Of a stretch of 64,000 nucleotides of DNA, positions 51,538 through 60,386 are shown in pieces (position 1 is the stretch's first letter; each line of letters starts with the position of its first letter). Source of the DNA: Pseudanabaena sp. FACHB-2040 (GTDB lineage Bacteria > Cyanobacteriota > Cyanobacteriia > Phormidesmidales > Phormidesmidaceae); the NCBI RefSeq assembly GCF_014696715.1, contig NZ_JACJQO010000010.1:1-64000 (forward strand), read 5' to 3'. The notes beneath the pieces are model-generated. The model did no database searches and was not told where the DNA came from. It was given only the letters and a program-made list of their open reading frames with translations. Both the position numbers and the translations under genes were made by a program.

Positions 51538-51669
51538 TAGCAGTTGAAGATACAAATGCTACATGAGAAGGTAGTACGGCTCAGTAGATCTGTTTTTCTC
51601 TAACACGTTTATTCGCTTTATCTGCAATAGATCTACCTGTCTCTAAACCCCCTTAGATACGGAAAACCT

Positions 51670-53160
51670 ATGTCAACACTGACCCTTGAAGCCCTGTTAG
51701 GCCCTAACTCTACCCGAAATGGTACAGCTGAGGCAGTTAATGGTGTTCTACAGCTGACCCCAGATGCCCCCCTGCAGGCTGGCAGCGCGTTCTACAACAT
51801 ACCTGTCAGCGTTACCCAGTCGTTTCAAAGCGCCTTTCGGTTTCAAATTGATGGCACTTCAGCCACAACAGGAGCTGATGGCCTCACATTTTTGCTGCAG
51901 AGTAGCCCCTTAGGCCCCAGTGCGCTGGGAGATGATGGGGGTAACCTAGGCTACTTAGCTGACTCCGTTCCGCTGATTACCCCGGCTGTCGTGGTAGAGT
52001 TCGATACCTTTTTTAACCCTGAGAATAACGACAACCCGAACCTGCTGACCACTTCAGCAAATCTTTCTGAATACAATGCGGTTGAACTCATTAGCTATAG
52101 TGCTGGCGGCGCAGGGCAAATTCTTGAGCAGATAAAACCTGACGTAGTCTTCAATACTGGCGACGTTTATACAGCTTGGATTGACTACACCGCCTCTGAG
52201 ACTGGGCCAGGCGTGCTGCAGATTTCTACTGCTTTGGGCGCTTCAAAACCTGCTCAGCCCCTAGTTTCTCAAGAAATAGACCTGTCATCTGTTTTAGGGT
52301 CTCAAGCTTTTCTAGGGTTCACTGCTGGTTCAGGTAACGCCTTTAACAGTCACGATATCTTAAGCTGGGGCTTTGCCCGACAGGGAGCAGTAGGCACAGG
52401 CTATCTTAACTTCAGGCAGTTCACTGAGGCGGCAGCGCTTGAGCTTGGAGTCGATATTCCCTATCAGGATTTGGAGGTGAACGGGCTCTTCACCAGCCTG
52501 TTCTACGATGAAACCTATTACCTCTGCCGAAACCCGGATATTGCAGTAGCCGTCGCCAATGGTTTTTTCACCTCAGGCTATGAACACTTTCTTACTTTCG
52601 GGTTGCTTGAGGGGCGTAGTCCCAGTATCTTGTTCCGCGAAACCTACTACTTGAACCAGAATCCGGATGTTGCCCAAGCCAAAGTTGATGGTGTTGTCGT
52701 TAGCGGCTTCCAGCACTACATTCAGTTTGGTCAGGTAGAGGGCCGCGATCCCAGTGCTCTATTTAATGAGCGGGCTTACCTAGCGGCTAATGGCGATGTT
52801 CAAGCTGCTGTGGGTGAAGGGCTGTTCACAAGCGGCTTCGATCATTACATTGAATTTGGTGCATCGGAAGGCAGAGGGCCTAGCCTGATCTTGTTTAACG
52901 AGAACTACTACCTCACTCAGTACAGTGACGTGGCCAGTGCTCTGGCGAGTGATGTTATCACCAGTGGCTTTCAGCACTATATTCTGTTTGGACAAGGCGA
53001 GCAGCGTAATCCTAGCGGCATTTTTGATGAGGCCGCCTACTTGGCAGCTAATTCAGATGTGGCGGGGGCTGTGAGTGCAGGCGCATTTTCTAGCGGCTTC
53101 CAGCATTACATCTTGAGCGGTCGCTGCGAAGGTCGAGCTGCGATACCGGTTGCTGCGTAA
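51670..53160 (+). CDS. L-type lectin-like protein with five C-terminal repeats
   Basis: 496 residues. Residues about 1-240 form an L-type (legume-like) lectin domain: FRFQIDGTSATTGADGLTFLLQ, VVVEFDTFFNPENNDN (metal-binding D and N residues) and FTAGSGNAFNSHDILSWGF. From about 275 there are five repeats of 40-44 residues of the type LFxExxYLxxNxDVxxAVxxGxFxSGFxHYIxFGxxEGRxPS. The same repeats end many cyanobacterial extracellular proteins. No signal peptide, so secretion by a type I system or cell lysis is possible. Repeats may bind calcium or polysaccharide; that is inference. Confidence 0.8.
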   Translation: MSTLTLEALLGPNSTRNGTAEAVNGVLQLTPDAPLQAGSAFYNIPVSVTQSFQSAFRFQIDGTSATTGADGLTFLLQSSPLGPSALGDDGGNLGYLADSVPLITPAVVVEFDTFFNPENNDNPNLLTTSANLSEYNAVELISYSAGGAGQILEQIKPDVVFNTGDVYTAWIDYTASETGPGVLQISTALGASKPAQPLVSQEIDLSSVLGSQAFLGFTAGSGNAFNSHDILSWGFARQGAVGTGYLNFRQFTEAAALELGVDIPYQDLEVNGLFTSLFYDETYYLCRNPDIAVAVANGFFTSGYEHFLTFGLLEGRSPSILFRETYYLNQNPDVAQAKVDGVVVSGFQHYIQFGQVEGRDPSALFNERAYLAANGDVQAAVGEGLFTSGFDHYIEFGASEGRGPSLILFNENYYLTQYSDVASALASDVITSGFQHYILFGQGEQRNPSGIFDEAAYLAANSDVAGAVSAGAFSSGFQHYILSGRCEGRAAIPVAA

Positions 53161-53170
53161 ACTCTAGATA

Positions 53171-53284
53171 GCAGATTGCCATCGGGGCTCTACATCAGCG
53201 ATCTGCCCGGCAAATTCACATTAAAGTTCTACATCAGCGATCTGCACAGCAGATTGTCATCAGGGCTCTACATCAACACTCAGG
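53171..53284. repeat. Three tandem copies of a 39-bp repeat
   Basis: Units begin at 53171, 53210 and 53249 (exact 39-base period) with GCAGATTGxCATCxGGGCTC and CTACATCAGCGATCTGC. Just downstream of the lectin-like gene. Too few and too variable for a CRISPR array. Confidence 0.75.
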
Positions 53285-53370
53285 CTTAGCGTTATCAGGA
53301 GCTGGGTCCGCTGCAATTAAAGGGATCTCTACTACAACAAACCTGGTTTTAGAATTGTGCAGGCAGGTGT

Positions 53371-53655
53371 TTAGGTCTGCGGCTGCTTGCACCAGTCGGG
53401 GCAGCTGGTCGCTTCCTGCCAGCCATAGGGATGAATGGCACAGACTAGGGAGGTACGACAGTTTTTGGCGGTGCCGTAGCTCAAGCCGTGATAGTTGAGG
53501 CAGCCTTCACAGGCTCTAGGGCGAGACGGCTGAGTGTCGGCAAAGCCAACTTGCGATCGCAAAATCTGCTGCTTGCTCCTCAAACGGTGCCATTGCTGGT
53601 AAGCCTGTCGGCGACACAAGTCATTGGCACGCTGAAACACATCAGTGCCAGTCAT
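53371..53655 (-). CDS. Small cysteine-rich cyanobacterial protein
   Basis: 94 residues. Pattern CEGCLNYHGLSYG ... LVCAIHPYGWQEATSCPDW: CxxC followed by NYHG.xYG, then CAxxPYGW and CPDW. Four of its Cys could bind a metal or form a disulfide pair. I recall this C.GC.NYHG..YG...CA..P.GW...CPDW arrangement as a common cyanobacterial small protein without function. Confidence 0.75.
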   Translation of the reverse strand: MTGTDVFQRANDLCRRQAYQQWHRLRSKQQILRSQVGFADTQPSRPRACEGCLNYHGLSYGTAKNCRTSLVCAIHPYGWQEATSCPDWCKQPQT

Positions 53656-53752
53656 GGCAGTTGCTTCCTAGGAGACTATCTCTAGGCTACCGAAGGAAAG
53701 CTCTACCCTGAAAAATTCTTAAAAAGACATAAAGATGTAGCGAAATCCTCAA

Positions 53753-55639
53753 CTACCCCTGGGGCATGCGATCGCCGGGCACAGACTCGGGCTCAGCAGG
53801 CGATATGTCCTCTATAGGAGCTATATCGCTGCTGTCTTCAGAGCTATTGGGGCTAGCTGGGGACACATTTCTAGGGTCATACCGGGCTGGGCGACTGGGG
53901 GAGGTGGTGAAGCCCTCCTGAGGTGCCGACCCATCGGCTCCAGGAACTGTTGGCGCAGGTGCGGCAGCTCCTACGGGCGTTGTCGGCTGGTTGAGTTCCT
54001 TATCTACCCGGTCAGCAATGCGACGGATGAGCTCCCCGGCTCGACCGTCGTTGTCTGGCCGCTCAATCAGGGTTGCTAATACGTATCGTTTGCCGTTGGC
54101 TGTGTCTATCAGGGCAACATCAGCTAAAACAGTGGCAATATCTCCTGTTTTGTTGACTACAATCGCCCCACCATCGCTAATGCCTGAGGGAATTAGGGAG
54201 CGGTTTTGGGTGCGCTGCATGATGCTGAGCATGCGATCGCGCGATCGCATGCTCAGCATATCGCCTCTATCGACTAGGGCCATCAGCAGCGCCAAATCGC
54301 GAGGGCTGGTCGTGTTGGTACCCTGCAGATCGGGTAGCGCATTGCGAATTACGGTCGAGGCTAGGCCCCAGGTTTGAAACTGCTGGTTGAGGGCTTCTGC
54401 GCCGCCCAGCAGGGCAATCATCATATTTGTTGCCGTGTTGTCACTGGTGACAATCATCCAAGTCGCAATATCTAGCGCGGTGTATTGAGTGCCGACCTGC
54501 TGGGTTTGCAGCTCCCCCGACCCCCCCACAATGTATTGGCTCTCCAGAGTCAGCGCCTGATCTAGCGTGACGGTGCCAGCATCAACGGCCTGTAGAAATG
54601 CCACCAGAATCGGCACTTTAATGGTGCTAGCAGCAGCAACCGCCTTAGATCCTGACACGTCTGCATAGCGACCAGAGTCAAGGTCTAGCAGAAAAGATCC
54701 TTGGGTCAGGCCAGGCGTGAGCGTGGTCAGCTGCTCTAGCTCAGTTTTTAAGCGGGTGATTTCGTCAGTCAACCGAATATTTTGCACTGAGGCCGTGGCG
54801 GGCCGACCGCGCAGACCTAATCCTGCGCTGCCAGCAACGGTTTCCTGGGCAGACGGGGCCTGATTAGAGGCACTGAGCTGAGTGGGGCTGAGGGTAGACA
54901 ACAGAGTGCCTGCGATCGCAGCCACCCCAATCCCCAAGATCAGTAGCCGAATGGCGTACAGCATGGGTAGAGGAGGCTTGCGCGGCTTGCGCCGGGGGCG
55001 GTTGGGGTGGCGCTCGCTCTCTCTAAAATCAGCCGTTGGCAGGCGGCTGACCCGGCGGCTGCGCAGGGGGGTGACTTTGCTAGAGGGGCTGGGGTGAGTT
55101 CTGGGGGTTGGCGCTGCTAAGGGAGTACGCTCAGGGGGCAACGGCGGCCTGGCTGGAGTTGGAGTAAGGGGCGGTTGGGCTGGCCCAGCCGCCGGTCGCT
55201 GTACCGGAATTGGCTGAAAGCGAGGATTGGCAGCGGCGGCTGCCGCGGCTACGGCATGGGGCGGCGGCGAAGGCAACTGCAGCGGCTTGCGGGTAGGCGG
55301 GGTAGGCGGCATAGGCATTCCTTCTGGGCGGGGGACACTGGCCCTATTTGGGGTGCCGCTGTTCTGGGTGCTATTTGGCGGGGTCAGAGGTGAAGAAATC
55401 TGCTGCTGTTCCCGCCATTGGTTGCGGCGGCGGGCATTCCAGTCGGTAGTGGGGGGCTGGCTAGGGGAGCCAGGATTGGGAGCGCTGCCTCTGCTTACGG
55501 TAGTTGGAGGCGGCTGCGGCAGGCGGAGATCGGGAGCCGTACGGTCAACCGGAGTTTCCGGGCTAGGGCCATCGGTTGGGGGGGTGTGCCGCCGAAAAGG
55601 CGGGCGAAAGATGTTTTTGGGATCGCCGTACTGTGACAT
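53753..55639 (-). CDS. Membrane-anchored class A beta-lactamase-like serine hydrolase
   Basis: 628 residues. A long Pro/Ser/Thr-rich cytoplasmic segment (1-220), one membrane helix (about 227-250), then a periplasmic serine hydrolase domain. Catalytic motifs: SxxK as S338-T-I-K341, SDN at 399-401 (VTSDNTATNM), KTG at 497-499 (VVNKTGDI). It resembles class A beta-lactamases/penicillin-interacting enzymes rather than DD-peptidases. The C-terminus is another Pro/Ser-rich tail. A 38-bp perfect palindrome lies inside the domain coding region (54222-54259). Similar cyanobacterial proteins are mostly uncharacterised. Confidence 0.85.
   Translation of the reverse strand: MSQYGDPKNIFRPPFRRHTPPTDGPSPETPVDRTAPDLRLPQPPPTTVSRGSAPNPGSPSQPPTTDWNARRRNQWREQQQISSPLTPPNSTQNSGTPNRASVPRPEGMPMPPTPPTRKPLQLPSPPPHAVAAAAAAANPRFQPIPVQRPAAGPAQPPLTPTPARPPLPPERTPLAAPTPRTHPSPSSKVTPLRSRRVSRLPTADFRESERHPNRPRRKPRKPPLPMLYAIRLLILGIGVAAIAGTLLSTLSPTQLSASNQAPSAQETVAGSAGLGLRGRPATASVQNIRLTDEITRLKTELEQLTTLTPGLTQGSFLLDLDSGRYADVSGSKAVAAASTIKVPILVAFLQAVDAGTVTLDQALTLESQYIVGGSGELQTQQVGTQYTALDIATWMIVTSDNTATNMMIALLGGAEALNQQFQTWGLASTVIRNALPDLQGTNTTSPRDLALLMALVDRGDMLSMRSRDRMLSIMQRTQNRSLIPSGISDGGAIVVNKTGDIATVLADVALIDTANGKRYVLATLIERPDNDGRAGELIRRIADRVDKELNQPTTPVGAAAPAPTVPGADGSAPQEGFTTSPSRPARYDPRNVSPASPNSSEDSSDIAPIEDISPAEPESVPGDRMPQG
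54222..54259. repeat. Perfect 38-bp palindrome inside a coding region
   Basis: ATGCTGAGCATGCGATCGC and its exact complement meet at 54240/54241. It contains two HIP1 octamers touching each other. It encodes LSMRSRDRMLSIM of the beta-lactamase-like protein. Confidence 0.95.
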
Positions 55640-55705
55640 ATTGCTGTAGATCTCGCCGGAACAAACCGCAAGCAGAAAAGACCAGGTCGATTGTAGCGGT
55701 AAATC

Positions 55706-56482
55706 CTATTGCTGCCGCTGATTTGACGCCAAAGCCCAGTCTACCTGGCTTAAGATGCCCCTTAGCATAGCCAATTCCTGTTGGGTTGGCGCGGCCCGAT
55801 GCAATAAACGCCTAAATTTTTCCATCCTACTAGTAGCAGTATGGGGGAAAAGGTAGCCTACCTGCAGCAGTAGTCCTTCTAGCTGTTGGTAGAAGCCCTC
55901 AATTTGGTCCAGGGAAGCTGCCTCTTCAAGTGGAGCAGAAACAAGGGCTGGACTCGCTGGGGCAACTTCTACCTCGCCTAAGGCAGCCCGTCGCAGGAGA
56001 TAGCAGCACACAGCCACCGCTTGCGCCAGATTTAAGGCGGGGTATGTGTCGCTAGAAGGAATGCGGAGAAAACGCTGAGCGTGGTTCAGCTCGGCATTGC
56101 TCAAGCCCCGGTCTTCTGGGCCAAAAATCAGCGCTGCCTGAAAGTCAGCGGGTGGATCGTTTGGCAGGAGCCAGGGGAGAACTGCCTCGGGTAGCTCTAG
56201 GGTCTCTCCGCCAGCGCGAGGACGGGCGGTCGTTGCGATCGCACGTTGGCATCCCACGAGTGCCTGTGGCAGTGTCTCCACCACAGAGGCTGTTTCTAGC
56301 ACGTCTGCCCCATGCACCGCCATTTGCCGCGCCAGTTCAGAGAGCGGATCACAGCTAGGTTTGACCAGCACCAGCTGCTGCAGCCCCATATTTTTCATAA
56401 TTCGGGCTACCGACCCAATATTGAGTGGCCCTGCCGGTTCTACTAGCACGATCCGCACCTGAGCCAACACTGATTCGGCCAT
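55706..56482 (-). CDS. trmJ: tRNA (cytidine/uridine-2'-O-) methyltransferase TrmJ-like
   Basis: 258 residues from ATG 56482 (56488 also possible). SPOUT-fold motifs: VRIVLVEPAGPLNIGSVARI (motif 1), ALIFGPEDRGLSNAEL (motif 2), IPSSDTYPALNLAQAVAVCC (motif 3), and the C-terminal FYQQLEGLLLQVGYLFPHT and RLLHRAAPTQQELAMLRGIL match E. coli TrmJ. It 2'-O-methylates nucleotide 32 of the anticodon loop. The longer frame starting at 56566 is not needed. Confidence 0.9.
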   Translation of the reverse strand: MAESVLAQVRIVLVEPAGPLNIGSVARIMKNMGLQQLVLVKPSCDPLSELARQMAVHGADVLETASVVETLPQALVGCQRAIATTARPRAGGETLELPEAVLPWLLPNDPPADFQAALIFGPEDRGLSNAELNHAQRFLRIPSSDTYPALNLAQAVAVCCYLLRRAALGEVEVAPASPALVSAPLEEAASLDQIEGFYQQLEGLLLQVGYLFPHTATSRMEKFRRLLHRAAPTQQELAMLRGILSQVDWALASNQRQQ

Positions 56483-56646
56483 ACTCATCAATTCAATAGA
56501 ATCTACTGGAGGTACATCAATAAGCTCTAAGAGTGTAGCGGACAACCGTAGAGCAAAAACGGGCAATGGCGACTACAAATTGCTTCCAAGCTTCATGACC
56601 AGACAGACTCAATGCTTCGTTTTGGAAGACGGATAAGGCTGACGAG

Positions 56647-57378
56647 CTAGCTGCTGGAATCACTAACTCCCAGCAGCTCATCTTCGAATTTATAGCCAAC
56701 TCCGGTCACGGTTTTAATGAAAACTGGCTGGGGAGTGTCAGGTTCTACCTTTTTGCGGAGACGGGCGATGTGAGTATCGACGACACGTTCGTCGCCATAA
56801 AAGTCGTCGCCCCAAAGTTTTTCGATTAGCTGGTCGCGGCTCCAGACTCGGCCTGGATAGCTCATAAAGGTAGCTAGCAGATCAAACTCCAGAGGGGTTA
56901 GATCGAGCAGTTCTGCAGCAGCTTCTTTAAGCTGGCGATAAGCGGTGCGCTGCTCTAGATCTAGATTGAAGTGTGTGGTGCGATAGTTTTGGCTGGCTTG
57001 CCCGCCCTGACGCAGGCTGCGCCGCAGCAGGGCTCGTACTCGGGCAATCAGTTCTCTTGGGCTAAAGGGTTTCACCATGTAGTCATCGGCTCCGGTAGAC
57101 AGGCCGATGATGCGGTCTATTTCCTCTCCTTTTGCCGTCAGCATTAAAATGTAGGGATCTTTGGCTCCTGGGCGCTGACGAATGCGGGCACAGACCTCTA
57201 GCCCATCTAGCTTAGGGATCATCAGATCTAGAATGACGAGATCGGGCTGGAGGGACTGCTGAAAGCGCAAAGCGGTTTCGCCGTCTCGGCAGGTTTCGCA
57301 GGTAAAACTTTCCTTTTCTAGGTAAAGCTTGATGAGTTGAGCAATCTCAGCTTCATCTTCCACAATTAAGATCACCAT
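56647..57378 (-). CDS. OmpR-family two-component response regulator
   Basis: 243 residues from ATG 57378. Receiver domain: acidic pocket VEDEAEI, phospho-acceptor D51 (LVILDLMIPK), T81 (MLTAKGEE) and K103 (MVKPFSP). Winged-helix effector domain: LDLTPLEFDLLATFMSYPGR, WGDDFYGDERVVDTHIARLRKKVE and VTGVGYKF. No histidine kinase is adjacent. Divergent from the 648-residue unknown gene. I cannot tie it to a known cyanobacterial regulator name. Confidence 0.92.
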   Translation of the reverse strand: MVILIVEDEAEIAQLIKLYLEKESFTCETCRDGETALRFQQSLQPDLVILDLMIPKLDGLEVCARIRQRPGAKDPYILMLTAKGEEIDRIIGLSTGADDYMVKPFSPRELIARVRALLRRSLRQGGQASQNYRTTHFNLDLEQRTAYRQLKEAAAELLDLTPLEFDLLATFMSYPGRVWSRDQLIEKLWGDDFYGDERVVDTHIARLRKKVEPDTPQPVFIKTVTGVGYKFEDELLGVSDSSS

Positions 57379-57541
57379 TGCCTTTCTTGGCCCTCTAGCA
57401 ATACACCTCAGAAACACCGCCGACCAGGGAACCGAGCTGTGCAATTTTCCGACCTTGAACTAGCATACTCAGTTGTAAGGGTCTGGCAGGGTGTTATTTC
57501 CAGGCTAACCGTCTATCCTTGGCTCATCCACAGCAATCACT

Positions 57542-59488
57542 ATGACATCTGTGTCTCCTCGACCTGCCCTTGAACGTCTCACCGAGACTTTCAGGCATTA
57601 TTTGCAAGAGGCTAATCTATTTTCCCGGCTGCCCGTGTTGGACTGCCAGGATCAGCAGGGTCGAGTGCTGTTGTTGGTCAAGCACCCAGCACCTCCAGTC
57701 GAAGATCCGGCGGGTTTGCTGCGGGAGCTGAAGGCGGTTTTTTATGAAGTCATGCCTGAGGTGGGGCTGCCGAAAGAGTGGGTAGCTCTGCAGGAAATGC
57801 CGGTACGGCTGGGGCTGCAGATAGAAGCCGAAGACATACCCTATGCGACCCATACGTTTACCTGGCGGATAGAAGATGCCCTGGGCCTGATTTTTGAGCT
57901 GCCTGATCTGGAGGAACCGATAACGGCAGTAGAAATGAGTGAGCAGCTGCCCCAGCCGGTTCCAGATGATCCAGAGGCTGCTGAGATTGCTCGTGAGGAA
58001 GAACGACCAGAGGCGACCGAGCCCTCTGCCGCCGATAGGGCAGATGATAAAGCAACGGTAGAAGAGCATTCTCTGGGGGCTCTCGTAACTTTAAATGATG
58101 CTGCGCTGGCCCTACCTGAAACGGCAGTCGATCCGCCTGCCGTTTCGCCGCTGCAGCGCTGGGGCCAGTGGGGAGTGGGGCAGATCCAGCAGCTAGCATC
58201 TTACTGGAGCTATGGGCTGGCCGGGCTGATTTTGCTGAGCAGCGGCCTGTTCGCCTACACGGTTACTCGGCCCTGTGTGGTGGATGGTTGCGATCGCATC
58301 GACAAAGCTGCCGCTTTCCACATAGCTGCACAAACTCGCATTGGCAATCCCCCTGCCACTGAAGATCTGCAGGTGGCCCGCTCTGAACTGCAGGCTGCGG
58401 TTGATTTAGTAGCGCCTATCCCTCACTGGTCTCGCTACTACGGCGAGTCTCGCAGCGATCTGAGTCTCTACCGGGCCGATCTGGCCAGCCTTGACCACCT
58501 GAGCGAAGCCCAAAAAAAAGCCTACACAGCCGCTCAAAAGAGTCAGGACCCGCCCCACCCTGTAGAGCACTGGGTAGACATTCAGCACCTTTGGCGACAG
58601 GCTATCGCGGCCCTTGAGGCCATTGCCGCCACTAGCCCTCTGCATGACTTTGCTCAAACCAAACTGGGCGAATACGAAGCCAACCTGACGGTTATTGCCC
58701 AGCGCATCACGGCTGAGGAAGCAGCCGAGGCTAATCTCAACAGTGCCCTACAGTCAGGGCGGCTGGCTCAGCAGCAGATGGATGCAGCGACTTCTTTGTC
58801 GGGCTGGCGGCGGGCTGACCAGGAGTGGCAGCGAGCTATCCAGGGTTTGACCCTTATTCCTCAGGGCACCGAAGCTTACCCAGCCGCCCAGGCGCGGCTG
58901 CAGGAGTACCGTACTCAGCGAGCTCAAGTGCAGGCCCGTCTCAACCAGGAAGGCAACGCTAATGATATTTATCAGCAGGCTCAGGCCGCAGCCAACCAGG
59001 CAAAAGCTTACGAGGCCCAAAACCAGTGGACACGGGCGGTAAATCAGTGGAAGATTGCCTTAGCCACCATCCAGCAAGTCTCATCAGATTCTGCCCTAGT
59101 CCAGCAAGCGAAGGTGCTGGTACCGACCTATCAGGCAGCTTTAGCCAGGAGCCAAGCTCAGCTGCGAACGGCGGTGGCCCTGCAAAACCTAGAGGCAAGG
59201 CTGGGCAATGTCTGCCGTTCTTCTACGACATCCTGCCGTATCAGTGCCACCCCTGACCAGATTAAAGTTACCTTAGCTGGCCAGTATGCCGTAGCGTTAG
59301 AGCGGGCGATCACGCCACCTGCTAACGCGGCTCCCGTCAACACCACTCTGAGCCGAGATGCCCAAGCGATGGTGGAGCAGATTGTGCTTTTGGGCAACCA
59401 GGTGCAGCGGCAGATTGAAATCTATGATGCCCAGGGACGGTTTGTTGCGCGTTATCGACCTGACCTGGGTGGATTCGTCAAGAATTAG
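57542..59488 (+). CDS. Large single-span membrane protein of unknown function
   Basis: 648 residues. An N-terminal alpha/beta domain of about 120 residues (LPVLDCQDQQGRVLLLVKHP), an acidic Pro-rich linker (ITAVEMSEQLPQPVPDDPEA), one membrane helix at about 223-241 (YGLAGLILLSSGLFAYTVT), then a long helical region with several W-rich motifs (e.g. WRRADQEWQRAIQGLTLIP, YEAQNQWTRAVNQWKIAL) and a C-terminal YDAQGRFVARYRPDLGG. The helical part resembles repeats of two helices with W at fixed spacing. No family with a function is recognised. Confidence 0.65.
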   Translation: MTSVSPRPALERLTETFRHYLQEANLFSRLPVLDCQDQQGRVLLLVKHPAPPVEDPAGLLRELKAVFYEVMPEVGLPKEWVALQEMPVRLGLQIEAEDIPYATHTFTWRIEDALGLIFELPDLEEPITAVEMSEQLPQPVPDDPEAAEIAREEERPEATEPSAADRADDKATVEEHSLGALVTLNDAALALPETAVDPPAVSPLQRWGQWGVGQIQQLASYWSYGLAGLILLSSGLFAYTVTRPCVVDGCDRIDKAAAFHIAAQTRIGNPPATEDLQVARSELQAAVDLVAPIPHWSRYYGESRSDLSLYRADLASLDHLSEAQKKAYTAAQKSQDPPHPVEHWVDIQHLWRQAIAALEAIAATSPLHDFAQTKLGEYEANLTVIAQRITAEEAAEANLNSALQSGRLAQQQMDAATSLSGWRRADQEWQRAIQGLTLIPQGTEAYPAAQARLQEYRTQRAQVQARLNQEGNANDIYQQAQAAANQAKAYEAQNQWTRAVNQWKIALATIQQVSSDSALVQQAKVLVPTYQAALARSQAQLRTAVALQNLEARLGNVCRSSTTSCRISATPDQIKVTLAGQYAVALERAITPPANAAPVNTTLSRDAQAMVEQIVLLGNQVQRQIEIYDAQGRFVARYRPDLGGFVKN

Positions 59489-59498
59489 GCTGCGGAGG

Positions 59499-60386
59499 TT
59501 AGGGCGTCAGCGCCAGCGAGACCTGATTTTTGCCGTTTCCCTTGGCCTGGTAGAGCGCCCCGTCGGCTTGAACATAAGACGGCTCTAGATCTGCATCGGC
59601 ACGAAACTCGGAAATGCCAATACTCACCGTAACCTGGAAATCGGCAGGTAGCTCTGGCAGTTGCAAAGTCGCGATCACCTGACGGATTTCATCAGCAATC
59701 AGCTTGGCTCCAGCTCCGGAACAGCCCGCCAGCAAAACAGCAAATTCATCGCCGCCTAAGCGGGCTACTGTATCGAGGGAGCGAGTGCGATCGCACAGCG
59801 CTGCCGCCACCTTCTGAAGCAGCATATCTCCAACATGATGCCCATAGGTGTCATTCACCTGCTTGAATCCGTCTAGGTCAAGCAGCATCAGGGCATGATT
59901 TAGCGGCTGCGAGCCATAATAAACCTTCACCCGCTCGTAGGCCGACTCTAGCCCCCGCCGGTTAGCCACCCCAGTTAAGGGGTCGCGCTCTAGCAATTCC
60001 CGGGTTATCTCCAAATCTTTGTGAGTCGCTAAGAGCTGAGGAATCGTACTGCGCAGCTGCCAGACGGTATAGCTACTAATAGACAGCGTCACCCACTTCC
60101 AGCTACCCTCAATCCAATAGTTAGCGTGCCAAATATTCCAAGCAGACAGCACGTGACCAACGCCACAGCTCAAGATAAAGGCAGCAAACAACAGCAGCAG
60201 CGGGCGGGCCGCCGTAGCTGCATGTTCCCGGTAAATGTAAAGCAACACCGGGATAGAAAAATAGGCTACGGCAATTCCACCGTCTGCCAAGGCATGTAGA
60301 GAGGTCAGCCAAGGATTCCATAGGAAGCAGGAACCGTGGGGCATGGTAGAAACCAGCATAGGCAGTACTGACATCCTACCTAACAT
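59499..60386 (-). CDS. Diguanylate cyclase with ethylene-receptor-like membrane domain
   Basis: 295 residues. Membrane part (about 17-120): GSCFLWNPWLTSLHALADGG, AYFSIPVLLYIY, FAAFILSCGVGH and the third helix LSISSYTVWQLRSTIPQLL. This matches the ethylene-binding domain of ETR1/SynEtr1, with D35, I71, C74 and H78 at the positions of ETR1 D25, I62, C65 and H69. The GGDEF domain follows: DPLTGVANRRGLE, LLDLDGFKQVNDTYGHHVGD and RLGGDEFAVLL (GGDEF at 211-215, intact). It should make cyclic di-GMP. The combination of this sensor with a GGDEF output is unusual to me. Starts at ATG 60386 with GAGAAG upstream. Confidence 0.85.
   Translation of the reverse strand: MLGRMSVLPMLVSTMPHGSCFLWNPWLTSLHALADGGIAVAYFSIPVLLYIYREHAATAARPLLLLFAAFILSCGVGHVLSAWNIWHANYWIEGSWKWVTLSISSYTVWQLRSTIPQLLATHKDLEITRELLERDPLTGVANRRGLESAYERVKVYYGSQPLNHALMLLDLDGFKQVNDTYGHHVGDMLLQKVAAALCDRTRSLDTVARLGGDEFAVLLAGCSGAGAKLIADEIRQVIATLQLPELPADFQVTVSIGISEFRADADLEPSYVQADGALYQAKGNGKNQVSLALTP

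Noticed and set aside
53171-53284. Possible CRISPR array
   Set aside because: Repeat and spacer are not separable, units are contiguous 39-mers with mismatches, only three copies, no cas genes.
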